DNA from: an uncultured Fibrobacter sp.
GTDB taxonomy: Bacteria > Fibrobacterota > Fibrobacteria > Fibrobacterales > Fibrobacteraceae
Reading direction: 5' to 3'
Length of the DNA: 64,000 nt
Assembly: GCA_934691725.1 (NCBI GenBank)
Contig: CAKUTF010000010.1
Coordinates: forward strand, 1 to 64,000
The number at the start of each line of letters is the position of its first letter. Position 1 is the first letter of the stretch. The translations under genes were made by a program, and so were the position numbers. Under the pieces are notes generated by a model. That model had not been told where the DNA came from. It did not search any database and saw nothing but the letters and a program-made list of their open reading frames with translations. Below are positions 10,129 through 18,653 of the stretch, piece by piece.

Positions 10129-11202
10129 ATGGGCATTCTGGATAAGCTAAAAGGCGAATTTATCGACATTGTCGAATGGATCGAGAATGCGCCAGATATT
10201 TTGGTGTGGCGTTTTCCGCGCTACCAAAACGAAATCAAGAACGGGGCGAAACTCATCGTTCGCGAAGGACAGCTCGCCGTCTTTGTCGCAAACGGAAAGG
10301 TTGCGGATGTCTTTTTTCCCGGAATGTATGAACTGAAAACCGAGAACCTGCCGATTCTTTCGACGGTTCTAGGCTGGAAATACGGATTTCACAGTCCGTT
10401 CAAGGCGGAAGTCTATTTCATCAGCACGCGCTGCTTTGTCAATTTAAAATGGGGTACGCGCAACCCCGTCATCGTTCGGGATGCCGCGCTTTCCATGGTA
10501 CGCATCCGAGCGTTCGGCTCCTACGTTATCAAGGTTCAGGAGCCGCGGGCGCTTATCCGCGAACTCATCGGAACGCAAGGGATGTTTTCCGTGGAGACGA
10601 TTGCGGAACAGATTCGGAATCTGGTCGTTTCCAGTTTTGCGGATGTTCTCGGCGAAGCGAAAATCCCCGTGCTGGACTTGGCTGCCCATTATGACGAAAT
10701 TTCGCAGAGATTGCAGACAAAAATTTCCGATGCGGTCAAGTCTTACGGCTTAATTTGTTCGCAAATGAAAGTGGAAAACATCTCGCTTCCCGAAGAGGCG
10801 GAACGCGCTATCGACAAGCGTGCCGCGATGAGCGCAGTCGGGGAGTCGGACTTTTCACGTTTCCAGGCTGCGATGGCCGCAGAAGCCGCTGCGAAAAATT
10901 CCGGCGAAGCTTCGGGCGGAATCGGGCTTGGCATCGGAATGGGAATGGCGCAGCAGGTCGCTCGGTCATTTGCCTCCCCGCCTCCGCTGTCGCAAACGGA
11001 AACGCTCTGGTATTACGCGGACGGAAATAATCGCCAAGGTCCTGTCACGCAGAGCGAACTGAAGCGTCTCATCGACGCCACTGTCGTCGGGCGGAAAACG
11101 CGGCTCTGGCGAGAGGGGCTTCCCGACTGGAAATTTGCCGGGGAACTTCCCGAATGGAAAACTTTCTTCCCGACGGAACCGCCCCCGCTTCCGAAGGACT
11201 GA
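10129..11202 (+). CDS. SPFH-domain protein with C-terminal GYF_2 (DUF4339) domain
   Basis: A 357-residue protein. Residues ~25-235 match the bacterial SPFH/virion-core-like family (starts with IVEWIENAPDILVWRFPR). A Gly/Ala-rich linker follows, then a DUF4339/GYF_2 domain (LWYYADGNNRQGPV and LWREGLPDW). SPFH proteins of this type usually sit next to zinc-ribbon proteins, as here; their role is unknown but membrane association or scaffolding is usual. AAAAGGAG lies upstream of the ATG. The next gene starts 5 bases after the stop, so the two are probably one transcript. Confidence 0.75.
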   Translation: MGILDKLKGEFIDIVEWIENAPDILVWRFPRYQNEIKNGAKLIVREGQLAVFVANGKVADVFFPGMYELKTENLPILSTVLGWKYGFHSPFKAEVYFISTRCFVNLKWGTRNPVIVRDAALSMVRIRAFGSYVIKVQEPRALIRELIGTQGMFSVETIAEQIRNLVVSSFADVLGEAKIPVLDLAAHYDEISQRLQTKISDAVKSYGLICSQMKVENISLPEEAERAIDKRAAMSAVGESDFSRFQAAMAAEAAAKNSGEASGGIGLGIGMGMAQQVARSFASPPPLSQTETLWYYADGNNRQGPVTQSELKRLIDATVVGRKTRLWREGLPDWKFAGELPEWKTFFPTEPPPLPKD

Positions 11203-11207
11203 CCTCG

Positions 11208-11846
11208 ATGGCGACCTGTAAATGTTGCGGTGCGCCGCTTCTCGAAAATGTTCCGGTGTGCAGCTACTGCCACTCAAAAATTGACATAGACCTTTCAGCG
11301 AAAGGTTTCCTGACTGTCCATGCGCCGGAAAAATTTCGGACTTGTCCGGTTTGCAAAAAGGACATGGAAGTTCTAAACATCGGGCAAAAAGGCGATCCGT
11401 TTTACATCGACCGTTGCCCGACATGCCTCGGGATTTTCCTGGATACCGGGGAGCTGGATGCAGTTATCCGCGAAACGGTTCCGTCTGTCCATCACATTGC
11501 CACGGAAAAGTTGAAACAGCTGAAACGCGAAATGCTCGATTACAACAAGACGGTTTCCTACCGGGCGTGTCCGGTTTGCGGAAAGCTGATGAACCGGGAA
11601 AACTACGGAAAGTTCTCTGGCGTCATCGTCGATCGCTGCCGCATTCACGGAGTCTATCTGGATGCAGGGGAGTTGCAGCTGATCCAGCGCTGGGTGGCTG
11701 CTGGCGGAAGCTTGCAACTCCAGCCGAATTCAAGTTCCTTTGGACAGGAACCTAGGCGGACAGAACCTGTAAATTCGATTCTTCCAAGGCGCTCTGCAAG
11801 GTCCGTCGATTGGCTTCTCCAAAAACTGGTGGATTTGATATTCTAA
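11208..11846 (+). CDS. Zinc-ribbon (zf-TFIIB-type) protein, duplicated ribbon
   Basis: A 212-residue protein with an N-terminal four-cysteine ribbon (CKCCGAPL, then CSYCHSK) and two zf-TFIIB-like repeats. Each repeat has a CPVC pair, an I-D-R-C segment and a G-[IV]-[FY]-L-D-[AT]-GEL tail (about residues 43-85 and 120-165). The ATG at 11208 is the first methionine after the SPFH stop; a longer in-frame reading would overlap that gene. The second copy has C-R-I-H in place of C-P-T-C. The function is unknown; it is paired with the SPFH/GYF gene. Confidence 0.7.
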   Translation: MATCKCCGAPLLENVPVCSYCHSKIDIDLSAKGFLTVHAPEKFRTCPVCKKDMEVLNIGQKGDPFYIDRCPTCLGIFLDTGELDAVIRETVPSVHHIATEKLKQLKREMLDYNKTVSYRACPVCGKLMNRENYGKFSGVIVDRCRIHGVYLDAGELQLIQRWVAAGGSLQLQPNSSSFGQEPRRTEPVNSILPRRSARSVDWLLQKLVDLIF

Positions 11847-11858
11847 ATTTTCGCCGCC

Positions 11859-12383
11859 ATGAAAAATTTGGAAGATTATATTGTGAGCGTCCTGGACTTT
11901 CCGAAACCGGGAATCGTCTTTCGCGACATCACCGGGATCCTGGATTCGCCCGAAGGTCTCCATCTCGCTTTTGAAAGCCTCTACAAGGCGCTTGAAAATG
12001 TCGAATTCGATGTCGTCGCCGGTCTCGAAGCGAGAGGTTTCCTGTTCGGGGTGAGCCTCGCCGAGCATTTTCACAAGAGCTTTGTCCCGATTCGGAAAAA
12101 GGGGAAGCTTCCGCGCGAAACGGTTTCTGCAACCTATGAGCTGGAATACGGCAACGCGACCATCGAAATGCACCGCGACGCGATAAAGCCCGGGCAAAAA
12201 GTCGTCCTCTTTGACGACCTGCTAGCGACCGGCGGAACGATGAATGCCGCAGCCTCCCTGGTGGAAACCGTCGGCGGAACCGTTGCGAAAACGCTCTTTG
12301 TCGTGGAGCTTTTTGACTTGGGCGGCAGACAGAAACTGTCGAAATACGATGTGACGTCCCTCGTGAAGCTGCCCGGACACTGA
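11859..12383 (+). CDS. apt: Adenine phosphoribosyltransferase
   Basis: A 174-residue type I phosphoribosyltransferase that makes AMP from adenine and PRPP. The PRPP-binding loop VVLFDDLLATGGT is intact (about residues 108-120). The VVAGLEARGFLFG segment and the PIRKKGKLP segment are also typical of Apt. Length is normal for the family. The NCS2 purine permease follows 24 bases downstream, making a salvage unit of uptake plus phosphoribosylation. Confidence 0.93.
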   Translation: MKNLEDYIVSVLDFPKPGIVFRDITGILDSPEGLHLAFESLYKALENVEFDVVAGLEARGFLFGVSLAEHFHKSFVPIRKKGKLPRETVSATYELEYGNATIEMHRDAIKPGQKVVLFDDLLATGGTMNAAASLVETVGGTVAKTLFVVELFDLGGRQKLSKYDVTSLVKLPGH

Positions 12384-12407
12384 AAATTTTTATTCGACGG
12401 AGAATCT

Positions 12408-13829
12408 ATGCTTGAAAGATTATTCAAAATCACCGAGAACCGTTCCAGCGTTCGAACCGAAATCCTGGCGGGCCTCACCACGTTCATGACGATGGCGTAT
12501 ATCCTTGCGGTAAACCCCAGCATCCTTTCCGCTTCGGGAATGCCCAAGGGAGGCGTCTTCATCGCGACGGCACTCGCTGCTGCACTAGGCTCGACCCTGA
12601 TGGCGCTTTTTTCGAACTATCCCTTTGTCCTTGCGCCGGGGCTCGGGCTGAACGCGTTTTTCTCTTACACGGTTGTCATCACGATGGGCTACAGCTGGCA
12701 ATTTGCGCTGCTCGCCGTCTTTGTCGAAGGCATCGTCTTTCTCGCGCTTTCGCTCACGTCTGTCCGGGAAAGCCTTTTCAACGCAATTCCGCTTTCGCTA
12801 AAATCTGCCGTGGCGGTGGGCATCGGGCTTTTCATCACGTTCATCGCGTTCCAGGGGGCGAAAATCGTCGTCAATTCCGACGCGACGCTCGTAACGATCA
12901 TCAACTTCCACCGCGCGGATTTTCACACGACAGGCATCTGGGCGCTTCTCGCAATCATCGGCACGATTGTCACGGGCTTCCTCGTTTCGAAAAAGATTCG
13001 GGCGGGAATCTTGCTCGGCATGTTCATCACGTGGTTCCTCGGAGTCTTCGCGGAACTTGTGGGAATCTACGTGCCGGATGCTTCCAAAGGATTTTTCTCC
13101 GTGGTCCCGCATTTCGGAAACTACTTCAGTGATTTGGGCAAGACTTTCTCGGAATTCGGATCGATAGCCTTTGCCATTTTCCATCCGTCGTCTTGGACTC
13201 ATTCGGTAAACGGAGCCGTGGATTTTTCGGGCTGGAGCCTCGTCAAGTCTTTGGACTTTTTCGTCGTGATGTTCGCCTTTTTCTTTGTCGATTTGTTTGA
13301 TACGCTCGGAACGCTCATCGGCGTTTCGCTCAAGGGCGGGTTCCTTGATGCGAACGGAAAGCTTCCGCGGATTTCGGGCGCGCTCTATGCGGATTCCATC
13401 GCGACTTCGGTTGGCGCCGTCCTCGGAACTTCGACCACGACAACTTTTGTCGAAAGCGCAGCGGGCGTCGCCGCCGGAGGAAAGACCGGGTTTACGTCCA
13501 TCTTCGCCGCGTTTCTGTTCATCGTATCGATTGTTTTCGCTCCGGTATTCTTGGCGATTCCCGGATTTGCGACGGCTCCGGCCTTGGTCATCGTCGGCTT
13601 TTACATGATAAGCTCAGTCTCGAAAATCGAATTCAAGGATTATTCCAAGGCGATTCCCGCGTTCCTGTGCATCGTCGCGATGCCTCTGACCTACTCGATT
13701 TCGGACGGGATCATGTTCGGCGTAATCTCCTACACGGTGCTGAACTTTGTCCTCGGAAAGCGGAAGGATATCCACTGGATTATGTACATTCTGACCGTGC
13801 TCTTCGTGCTGAAATACGCTTTGATGTAG
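12408..13829 (+). CDS. NCS2-family purine permease (AzgA/PbuG-like)
   Basis: A 473-residue multi-spanning membrane protein of the nucleobase:cation symporter-2 family. It begins with the conserved TEILAGLTTFMTMAYILAVN block and contains APGLGLNAFF and the GTSTTTTFVESAAGV signature near residue 345. It probably takes up adenine, guanine or hypoxanthine. It follows apt closely. A hairpin terminator (13848-13876) ends the unit. Confidence 0.9.
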   Translation: MLERLFKITENRSSVRTEILAGLTTFMTMAYILAVNPSILSASGMPKGGVFIATALAAALGSTLMALFSNYPFVLAPGLGLNAFFSYTVVITMGYSWQFALLAVFVEGIVFLALSLTSVRESLFNAIPLSLKSAVAVGIGLFITFIAFQGAKIVVNSDATLVTIINFHRADFHTTGIWALLAIIGTIVTGFLVSKKIRAGILLGMFITWFLGVFAELVGIYVPDASKGFFSVVPHFGNYFSDLGKTFSEFGSIAFAIFHPSSWTHSVNGAVDFSGWSLVKSLDFFVVMFAFFFVDLFDTLGTLIGVSLKGGFLDANGKLPRISGALYADSIATSVGAVLGTSTTTTFVESAAGVAAGGKTGFTSIFAAFLFIVSIVFAPVFLAIPGFATAPALVIVGFYMISSVSKIEFKDYSKAIPAFLCIVAMPLTYSISDGIMFGVISYTVLNFVLGKRKDIHWIMYILTVLFVLKYALM

Positions 13830-13847
13830 CGAATCGTTTTTGAAGAG

Positions 13848-13876
13848 AGACCGTCATTCTTGATGGTCTTTTTTTT
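13848..13876 (+). terminator. Rho-independent terminator after the purine-salvage unit
   Basis: AGACCGTCA pairs with TGATGGTCT across a TTCT loop (one G-T pair) and is followed by a run of T. Confidence 0.8.
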
Positions 13877-13888
13877 GTACACAATGCT

Positions 13889-13916
13889 TTGAAAAATCGT
13901 TTCGACTTGTTATATT
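13889..13916 (+). promoter_or_regulatory. Candidate sigma-70-type promoter for the 13948 gene
   Basis: TTGAAA (13889-13894) and TATATT (13911-13916) are separated by 16 bases, placed about 30 bases before the ATG at 13948. This is a sequence match only. Confidence 0.4.
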
Positions 13917-13947
13917 TCGATTCTTATGAAAAAAAATCTCTAAATCA

Positions 13948-16900
13948 ATGCATCTGCGTATCTTTTTCTTGTTCTTCTTGATGTCTTTTGGGAGTGCTAT
14001 TGCCGTGCAGTTTCCCTATCCGGAATGGAACCTCGCCACCTATCACGGTGCCTATGCGATATTCAGCGAGGGCTTTGTCTCCGTGACGGACGGAGGTTCA
14101 GACTACTGGCATGTGCAGCTGACCAGGGGCGGCATCGAGCTGCGTGCCGGGAAAACTTACGAAGTCCGGTTCTTTCTGCAGGGCGTAAGCGCGAGGCGTT
14201 ACGTGGAAGTCCGCATTGGCAGGGACGGCTTTCCGTACGACGCGTTTGCCGAGTTCGGCGAGGTCGCGGCGACCGCAAACGGAAAGACGGTGACGCGAAC
14301 TTTCACGATGCGGTCGGGAAGCGTAAGCAATGCCCGGTTCGAGTTCAACCTGGGCAAGGCTACGGAAACGGTATATGTTGCCGACATCAGCCTGGACTGC
14401 CTCGATTGCGGCGACGATACCGGAGCGGGCGACCCTTCCCCGGTTTCCGGCGAAGACGTGGAATATGCGGTCGTCGCCGATACGGTCGATTTCCGGGACG
14501 GTTCCATGTCCCTGGGGGGCGTGTTCGGGACAAGGCTTGAACTGGGAGCGGACTCCAAGGTCTTCGGCGATGTCGATGTCGCCTCGGAGTGCTTCCTGCG
14601 GGAACGCGCAAGCGTCGGAGGCGGCTTGCGCTACGGGCGTCCGTGCGTGGAGCAGAACGGCGTGTCCGCGAAGACGAAAAGCGTCGCCGCACTGTCGAAA
14701 CCCGCTTTCGGCGTCCAGAATGTCGTTCCCGGGATTTCCCCGGTCTTGGTCGGGTTGGAACAGTCCGCCGTGCTTCCTCCCGGAAACTACGGAACATTCT
14801 ATGCCGCGGCGAAGTCCAGAATCCGTTTTTCTTCGGGAGCCTACGCGTTCCAGTACTTCTACACGGAACCCGATGCCGAAATCGTTTTTGACCTGTCCGC
14901 GGGCCCGGTTACGGTCGGCGTGTCCGGAAGCGTTCGCTTCGGCGACAGGAACCGTTTCTCCGTTATCGGCGGAAACCCGAGCGAAATTTTGTGGAACGTT
15001 TCCGGGGAAAGGGTCGATATGGGGACCGACGGCCTTTATTTCGGGAAATTCGTCGCCCCGGATGCCGCCGTGCGCATACCCTCCCGTTCGCATCTCGTCG
15101 GCGGAGTCTATGCGGGAAGGTTCACTCTCGGGCCTCAATCGACCGTATCCAGGGAACCCCGCGCCAGGGAGATTTCTCACAGCGAGGAACACTTCGGGCC
15201 GTTTTTCGAACCGGGACGGTTCCGCTACCGTTCCCGGGTATCGCCTTCCTTGCCCAAGGTGGAGATGTTCGTCTATGCGGACAGCCTCCAGGTCGCGGTG
15301 AACGGAGGCTCGTCAAGGATTGTGGAGCTTTCGTCTCCGGAAATTCCGGTCGATGTGTCGCTCAGGCGAAACCCGGTAGTGGGGTTCCCTTCCGAAGCGT
15401 TCCGCAGCATCTACCGGTTCGACTTCCTGAAAGACGCGAATTACCGCATCTACTGGAATCCGCAGACGCCGTGCAGGCAGGGCTGCGACGGGACGACCGC
15501 GGCGACCGCCGTCGGCGATTTTGGAAAGGCCCTCGAGACGGCAAGAACGTCCGGCCGGGAAATCCACATGGCAGGCGGGACCTGGAACGCCCCGGAAAGT
15601 TTCCCCGACGGCATCGTCCCCTGGAAAGTGGGTTTCGAGCTTGTCGGCAATACGGAAAATCCGGGGGACCTGTCTTCCGAAGACGACCTGCCCCTGATCG
15701 ATCTGGGGAATGCCGCCCACATCGAGATAGAGGGCCGCTCTCCGCGCAGCCTGACCGGTTTCCGAATCGCGAACGGATACAATGCCGGTGACGGCGGCGC
15801 GATTTGGTCGAACAGCCAGAAGCTCGGGCTTAAGAATCTTCTGGTTTCTTTGTCGAAATCTGGAGGTGCTGGCGGTGCGGTCTTTGTTTCCGATACGGTA
15901 AATTTGGAAAATGTCCGTATTTTAAAAAGCTCGTCAGTTGAAAATGGAGGAGCCGTTTTTGTCGGCGGATTCGCAAAATGTCTCAATGTTCTGTTCACGG
16001 AAAATATTTCGGCAAAAAATGGTGGGGCGCTAGGATTGAAAGGTGCAGACGCTTATATTGGAAATGGCTTATTTTATGGAAATCAATCCAGACTTTCTGG
16101 TGGAGCGATTTATAATGAAAATTCTTTGCTCAGTATATGGAATTCAACGTTTTTTGCAAATATGGCGATTACGGCAAACGGAGCTATTGGGGGAAATGCA
16201 AAAGGAATGATTGGAAATAGCATCTTTTGGAAAAATATCTCTTCTAAGTGCAGTTCAGAAAATTGTTCTTCGGAGGTCGTTATTGGTTATTCCGCAACAA
16301 ATTCGTCTTTTACAAATGCCTATGTTGGTAATAACATTTATGTTGGTGATCCGAAGTTTGCTGATGAAAAAAATCCAGAAGGCAGAAATGCATATATGGA
16401 TTATGATGCAGGAATGAACTTGTCTGAGGATTCTCCTCTTTTAAAGGCGGGGATGGCAAATATAAATGTTCCGACTGACGATTTACTGTCGGAAATTCGA
16501 GATATGGCGAATATTGCTTTGGGTGTCTATGCGTATGCAAAACCTAAACGGGAAACCTCCTTTGGCGTATTAGATAAGGACGGATCGGTTGTTTCAATAA
16601 AGCCTTCAATTCCCTTGATAAATGCGATTTCTGGAGATTATTACAGGGAATATCTTGCAACATCGCCTTACGCTCGGGTTTGGAAGGCGACAGTTAAAAA
16701 GCACAAGAAAACAAAAAAAGATAAGGCTCATGTCAAAATGTGGGTAATGAACAGACGTGGTGAAAAAATTACAAAAGAACCCGTAGAATTTGAAGTTTAC
16801 CGAAATGGAGAAGAGAAGGGGCGCTATGTATTTCAAACGATGACCAAAACTGCTGGTAAACCGGTTTTATTTTCGATGCGCCCTGAAGATGCAGGAAATC

Positions 16901-16965
16901 ATAAGCATGCTATTGTTTTATATATGAAGTCTGTTTCTGATTATTTCTATTACGAGGCGGAGTAG
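13948..16965 (+). CDS. Large secreted protein: CBM-like N-terminal domain, middle region and C-terminal beta-helix
   Basis: A 1005-residue exported protein with a signal peptide at about 1-19. Residues ~20-155 look like a carbohydrate-binding jelly-roll of the CBM4/9 kind (WHVQLTRGGIELRAGKTYEV). The middle has repeated strand-rich segments. About residues 500-790 have the GGAIW, GGAVF, GGAIY turns of a right-handed parallel beta-helix. No catalytic motif is recognised. Base composition changes inside the gene: about 60% GC in a sampled line at 15.0 kb and about 35% at 16.1 kb, with the switch near 15830 (residue ~628). It starts a run of four same-strand secreted-protein genes; the lipoprotein gene begins 2 bases after its stop. 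No clear Shine-Dalgarno is seen before the ATG. Confidence 0.7.
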   Translation: MHLRIFFLFFLMSFGSAIAVQFPYPEWNLATYHGAYAIFSEGFVSVTDGGSDYWHVQLTRGGIELRAGKTYEVRFFLQGVSARRYVEVRIGRDGFPYDAFAEFGEVAATANGKTVTRTFTMRSGSVSNARFEFNLGKATETVYVADISLDCLDCGDDTGAGDPSPVSGEDVEYAVVADTVDFRDGSMSLGGVFGTRLELGADSKVFGDVDVASECFLRERASVGGGLRYGRPCVEQNGVSAKTKSVAALSKPAFGVQNVVPGISPVLVGLEQSAVLPPGNYGTFYAAAKSRIRFSSGAYAFQYFYTEPDAEIVFDLSAGPVTVGVSGSVRFGDRNRFSVIGGNPSEILWNVSGERVDMGTDGLYFGKFVAPDAAVRIPSRSHLVGGVYAGRFTLGPQSTVSREPRAREISHSEEHFGPFFEPGRFRYRSRVSPSLPKVEMFVYADSLQVAVNGGSSRIVELSSPEIPVDVSLRRNPVVGFPSEAFRSIYRFDFLKDANYRIYWNPQTPCRQGCDGTTAATAVGDFGKALETARTSGREIHMAGGTWNAPESFPDGIVPWKVGFELVGNTENPGDLSSEDDLPLIDLGNAAHIEIEGRSPRSLTGFRIANGYNAGDGGAIWSNSQKLGLKNLLVSLSKSGGAGGAVFVSDTVNLENVRILKSSSVENGGAVFVGGFAKCLNVLFTENISAKNGGALGLKGADAYIGNGLFYGNQSRLSGGAIYNENSLLSIWNSTFFANMAITANGAIGGNAKGMIGNSIFWKNISSKCSSENCSSEVVIGYSATNSSFTNAYVGNNIYVGDPKFADEKNPEGRNAYMDYDAGMNLSEDSPLLKAGMANINVPTDDLLSEIRDMANIALGVYAYAKPKRETSFGVLDKDGSVVSIKPSIPLINAISGDYYREYLATSPYARVWKATVKKHKKTKKDKAHVKMWVMNRRGEKITKEPVEFEVYRNGEEKGRYVFQTMTKTAGKPVLFSMRPEDAGNHKHAIVLYMKSVSDYFYYEAE

Positions 16966-16967
16966 CG

Positions 16968-18644
16968 ATGTTTGGAACTTTGATGAAATGGTGTCTGCTT
17001 TTTTCTTTTTTTATGACTTTGATTGCTTGCGATGACGACAAGGTAAGTGGGAATACACGTAAAGAAGATTGCGATGAAAGCAATAATCCAAATTGTTATA
17101 AGACTATACCGGGAGTTTCTCCGATAAGCGGTGATTACGATTATAAGTCATATGATGATGGGGATGTGGTCACATTCCAATGGGATCAGACGCTGGCTTG
17201 GTTTCTTCAGTCCGAAAATCACCAATATGGTTATGATCGAGATCCTTTTTCAAATTTAGAAGATTATGTGGAACGCGGAAAAGATGTGTATATATCTGTC
17301 CTAAAAGGTGAAATGGCAAAAGTGAAAATTGTTGTAGACCAAAATTCAAAAAAGATTTATCGGGTGCATCGAATTAGTGAAAATAAAGAAATTTTAGAAA
17401 AAAATATTATCGTTGGTACGGATGTGTGTCAAGAAAAAAGTTGTGTAAAAGAATACGCTTTGTCTGTTGGACATTATGCTGTATTCTACGATGATTTGGA
17501 TAAAAAAAGATATTTACACATAATTGAATATTCAAAAAAAACGAATGATATTTATTTTGTGCAGCTTGGGGATGAATATGGAAATACATGCAATATCGGA
17601 AATGCTAATGGATGTTATACCAAGAAATCTGTTCAGGACAATTATAATCGAGTGATGGCTCAGGTGGTAACTGAAGGAAATTTTATCGAAATCGATCCGG
17701 CAAAGATGGATTTGGAAACAGCAGGACCAAATAATATCCTTATTGTTGATTTGAATAGTGCGAAAGACTCAAAATTATTACTTGTCAATCAAATCTATGA
17801 TAAAATTTTAGCAAGTAAGGAATTTGGCTATGGGAATGAGGAGGAAAAATATAACGAGATTAGAGAAAAATATGAAAATGGTGAAGTAGATGTTTCTGTC
17901 TTCAATTATGCCATCGAGGCCTATAATTCCGCTGTGCTACGGCATCGACAGAAGCATATTGTTCTGGCAATTAATGAAATGCGGATACGGTGGAAATTTG
18001 TTATAGAAAATGATAATTCTTTAGGTAATTTGAGTGCATTTGAACGCGCTTGTGAAGTAGATGTAGATGCTTGTCAGTCGGGTTCTTTGACAATGACATT
18101 GGAAAGTAACTGTGGTGATAAGGATGTCCCTGTAAAATTGAGTGTTGCAAAAACAAAAGACAACGATCGATTTATTCCTAAGATTTCCGGATTTGGGGCT
18201 TTAAAAAATGGTTGCGAATACAGTGTCTATGCGGATGTTTATCCTTTTGTCCCTGATGATCCGAATGCCGCACAAATAACTATCACTAACTATAAATCGG
18301 AAAAAGATAAAACGGTTATTGGCGGCATGGTATGGGGAAGTCATTTGAACGGTTCGGCTTCACTGAATACGATTATTCATGAAATCGGTCATTCGTTTGG
18401 TTTGACGGATTTATATAAGGATCCAAATGACCCTTCTAATGCTCCCGAACGTTATTACTATTTTGCCTTTAATGAAGGCAATATCATGGCGAGTTATGTG
18501 CCGTCCGGAGAACGGCTGCGTTATCGACCGCTTTTTGTTGTAAATACGGGGACTAACGATAGGATCCTTTTAGGGAATGGATGGTATGCCACCGAAAACC
18601 AGTGGGATTGTGTCCGTTCAACAGGTAAATGTTATAAAAAGTAG
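16968..18644 (+). CDS. Metzincin-like zinc metalloprotease lipoprotein
   Basis: A 558-residue lipoprotein: hydrophobic signal segment followed by the lipobox LIAC (Cys ~21). Near residue 469 is HEIGHSFGLTD, a HExxHxxGxxD zinc-binding motif, so peptidase activity in the periplasm or on the surface is likely. The rest matches nothing I recognise. It is strongly AT-rich compared with most of the window, like the 3' part of the gene before it. The C-terminal ENQWDC segment recurs as a fossil at about 20047, upstream of the second formylglycine-enzyme-like gene. Confidence 0.7.
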   Translation: MFGTLMKWCLLFSFFMTLIACDDDKVSGNTRKEDCDESNNPNCYKTIPGVSPISGDYDYKSYDDGDVVTFQWDQTLAWFLQSENHQYGYDRDPFSNLEDYVERGKDVYISVLKGEMAKVKIVVDQNSKKIYRVHRISENKEILEKNIIVGTDVCQEKSCVKEYALSVGHYAVFYDDLDKKRYLHIIEYSKKTNDIYFVQLGDEYGNTCNIGNANGCYTKKSVQDNYNRVMAQVVTEGNFIEIDPAKMDLETAGPNNILIVDLNSAKDSKLLLVNQIYDKILASKEFGYGNEEEKYNEIREKYENGEVDVSVFNYAIEAYNSAVLRHRQKHIVLAINEMRIRWKFVIENDNSLGNLSAFERACEVDVDACQSGSLTMTLESNCGDKDVPVKLSVAKTKDNDRFIPKISGFGALKNGCEYSVYADVYPFVPDDPNAAQITITNYKSEKDKTVIGGMVWGSHLNGSASLNTIIHEIGHSFGLTDLYKDPNDPSNAPERYYYFAFNEGNIMASYVPSGERLRYRPLFVVNTGTNDRILLGNGWYATENQWDCVRSTGKCYKK

Positions 18645-18653
18645 GTAAAAACC

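Noticed and set aside
14098..15192. Long minus-strand frame opposite the secreted beta-helix gene
   Set aside because: No motifs or start signal; the plus strand encodes a continuous exported protein.
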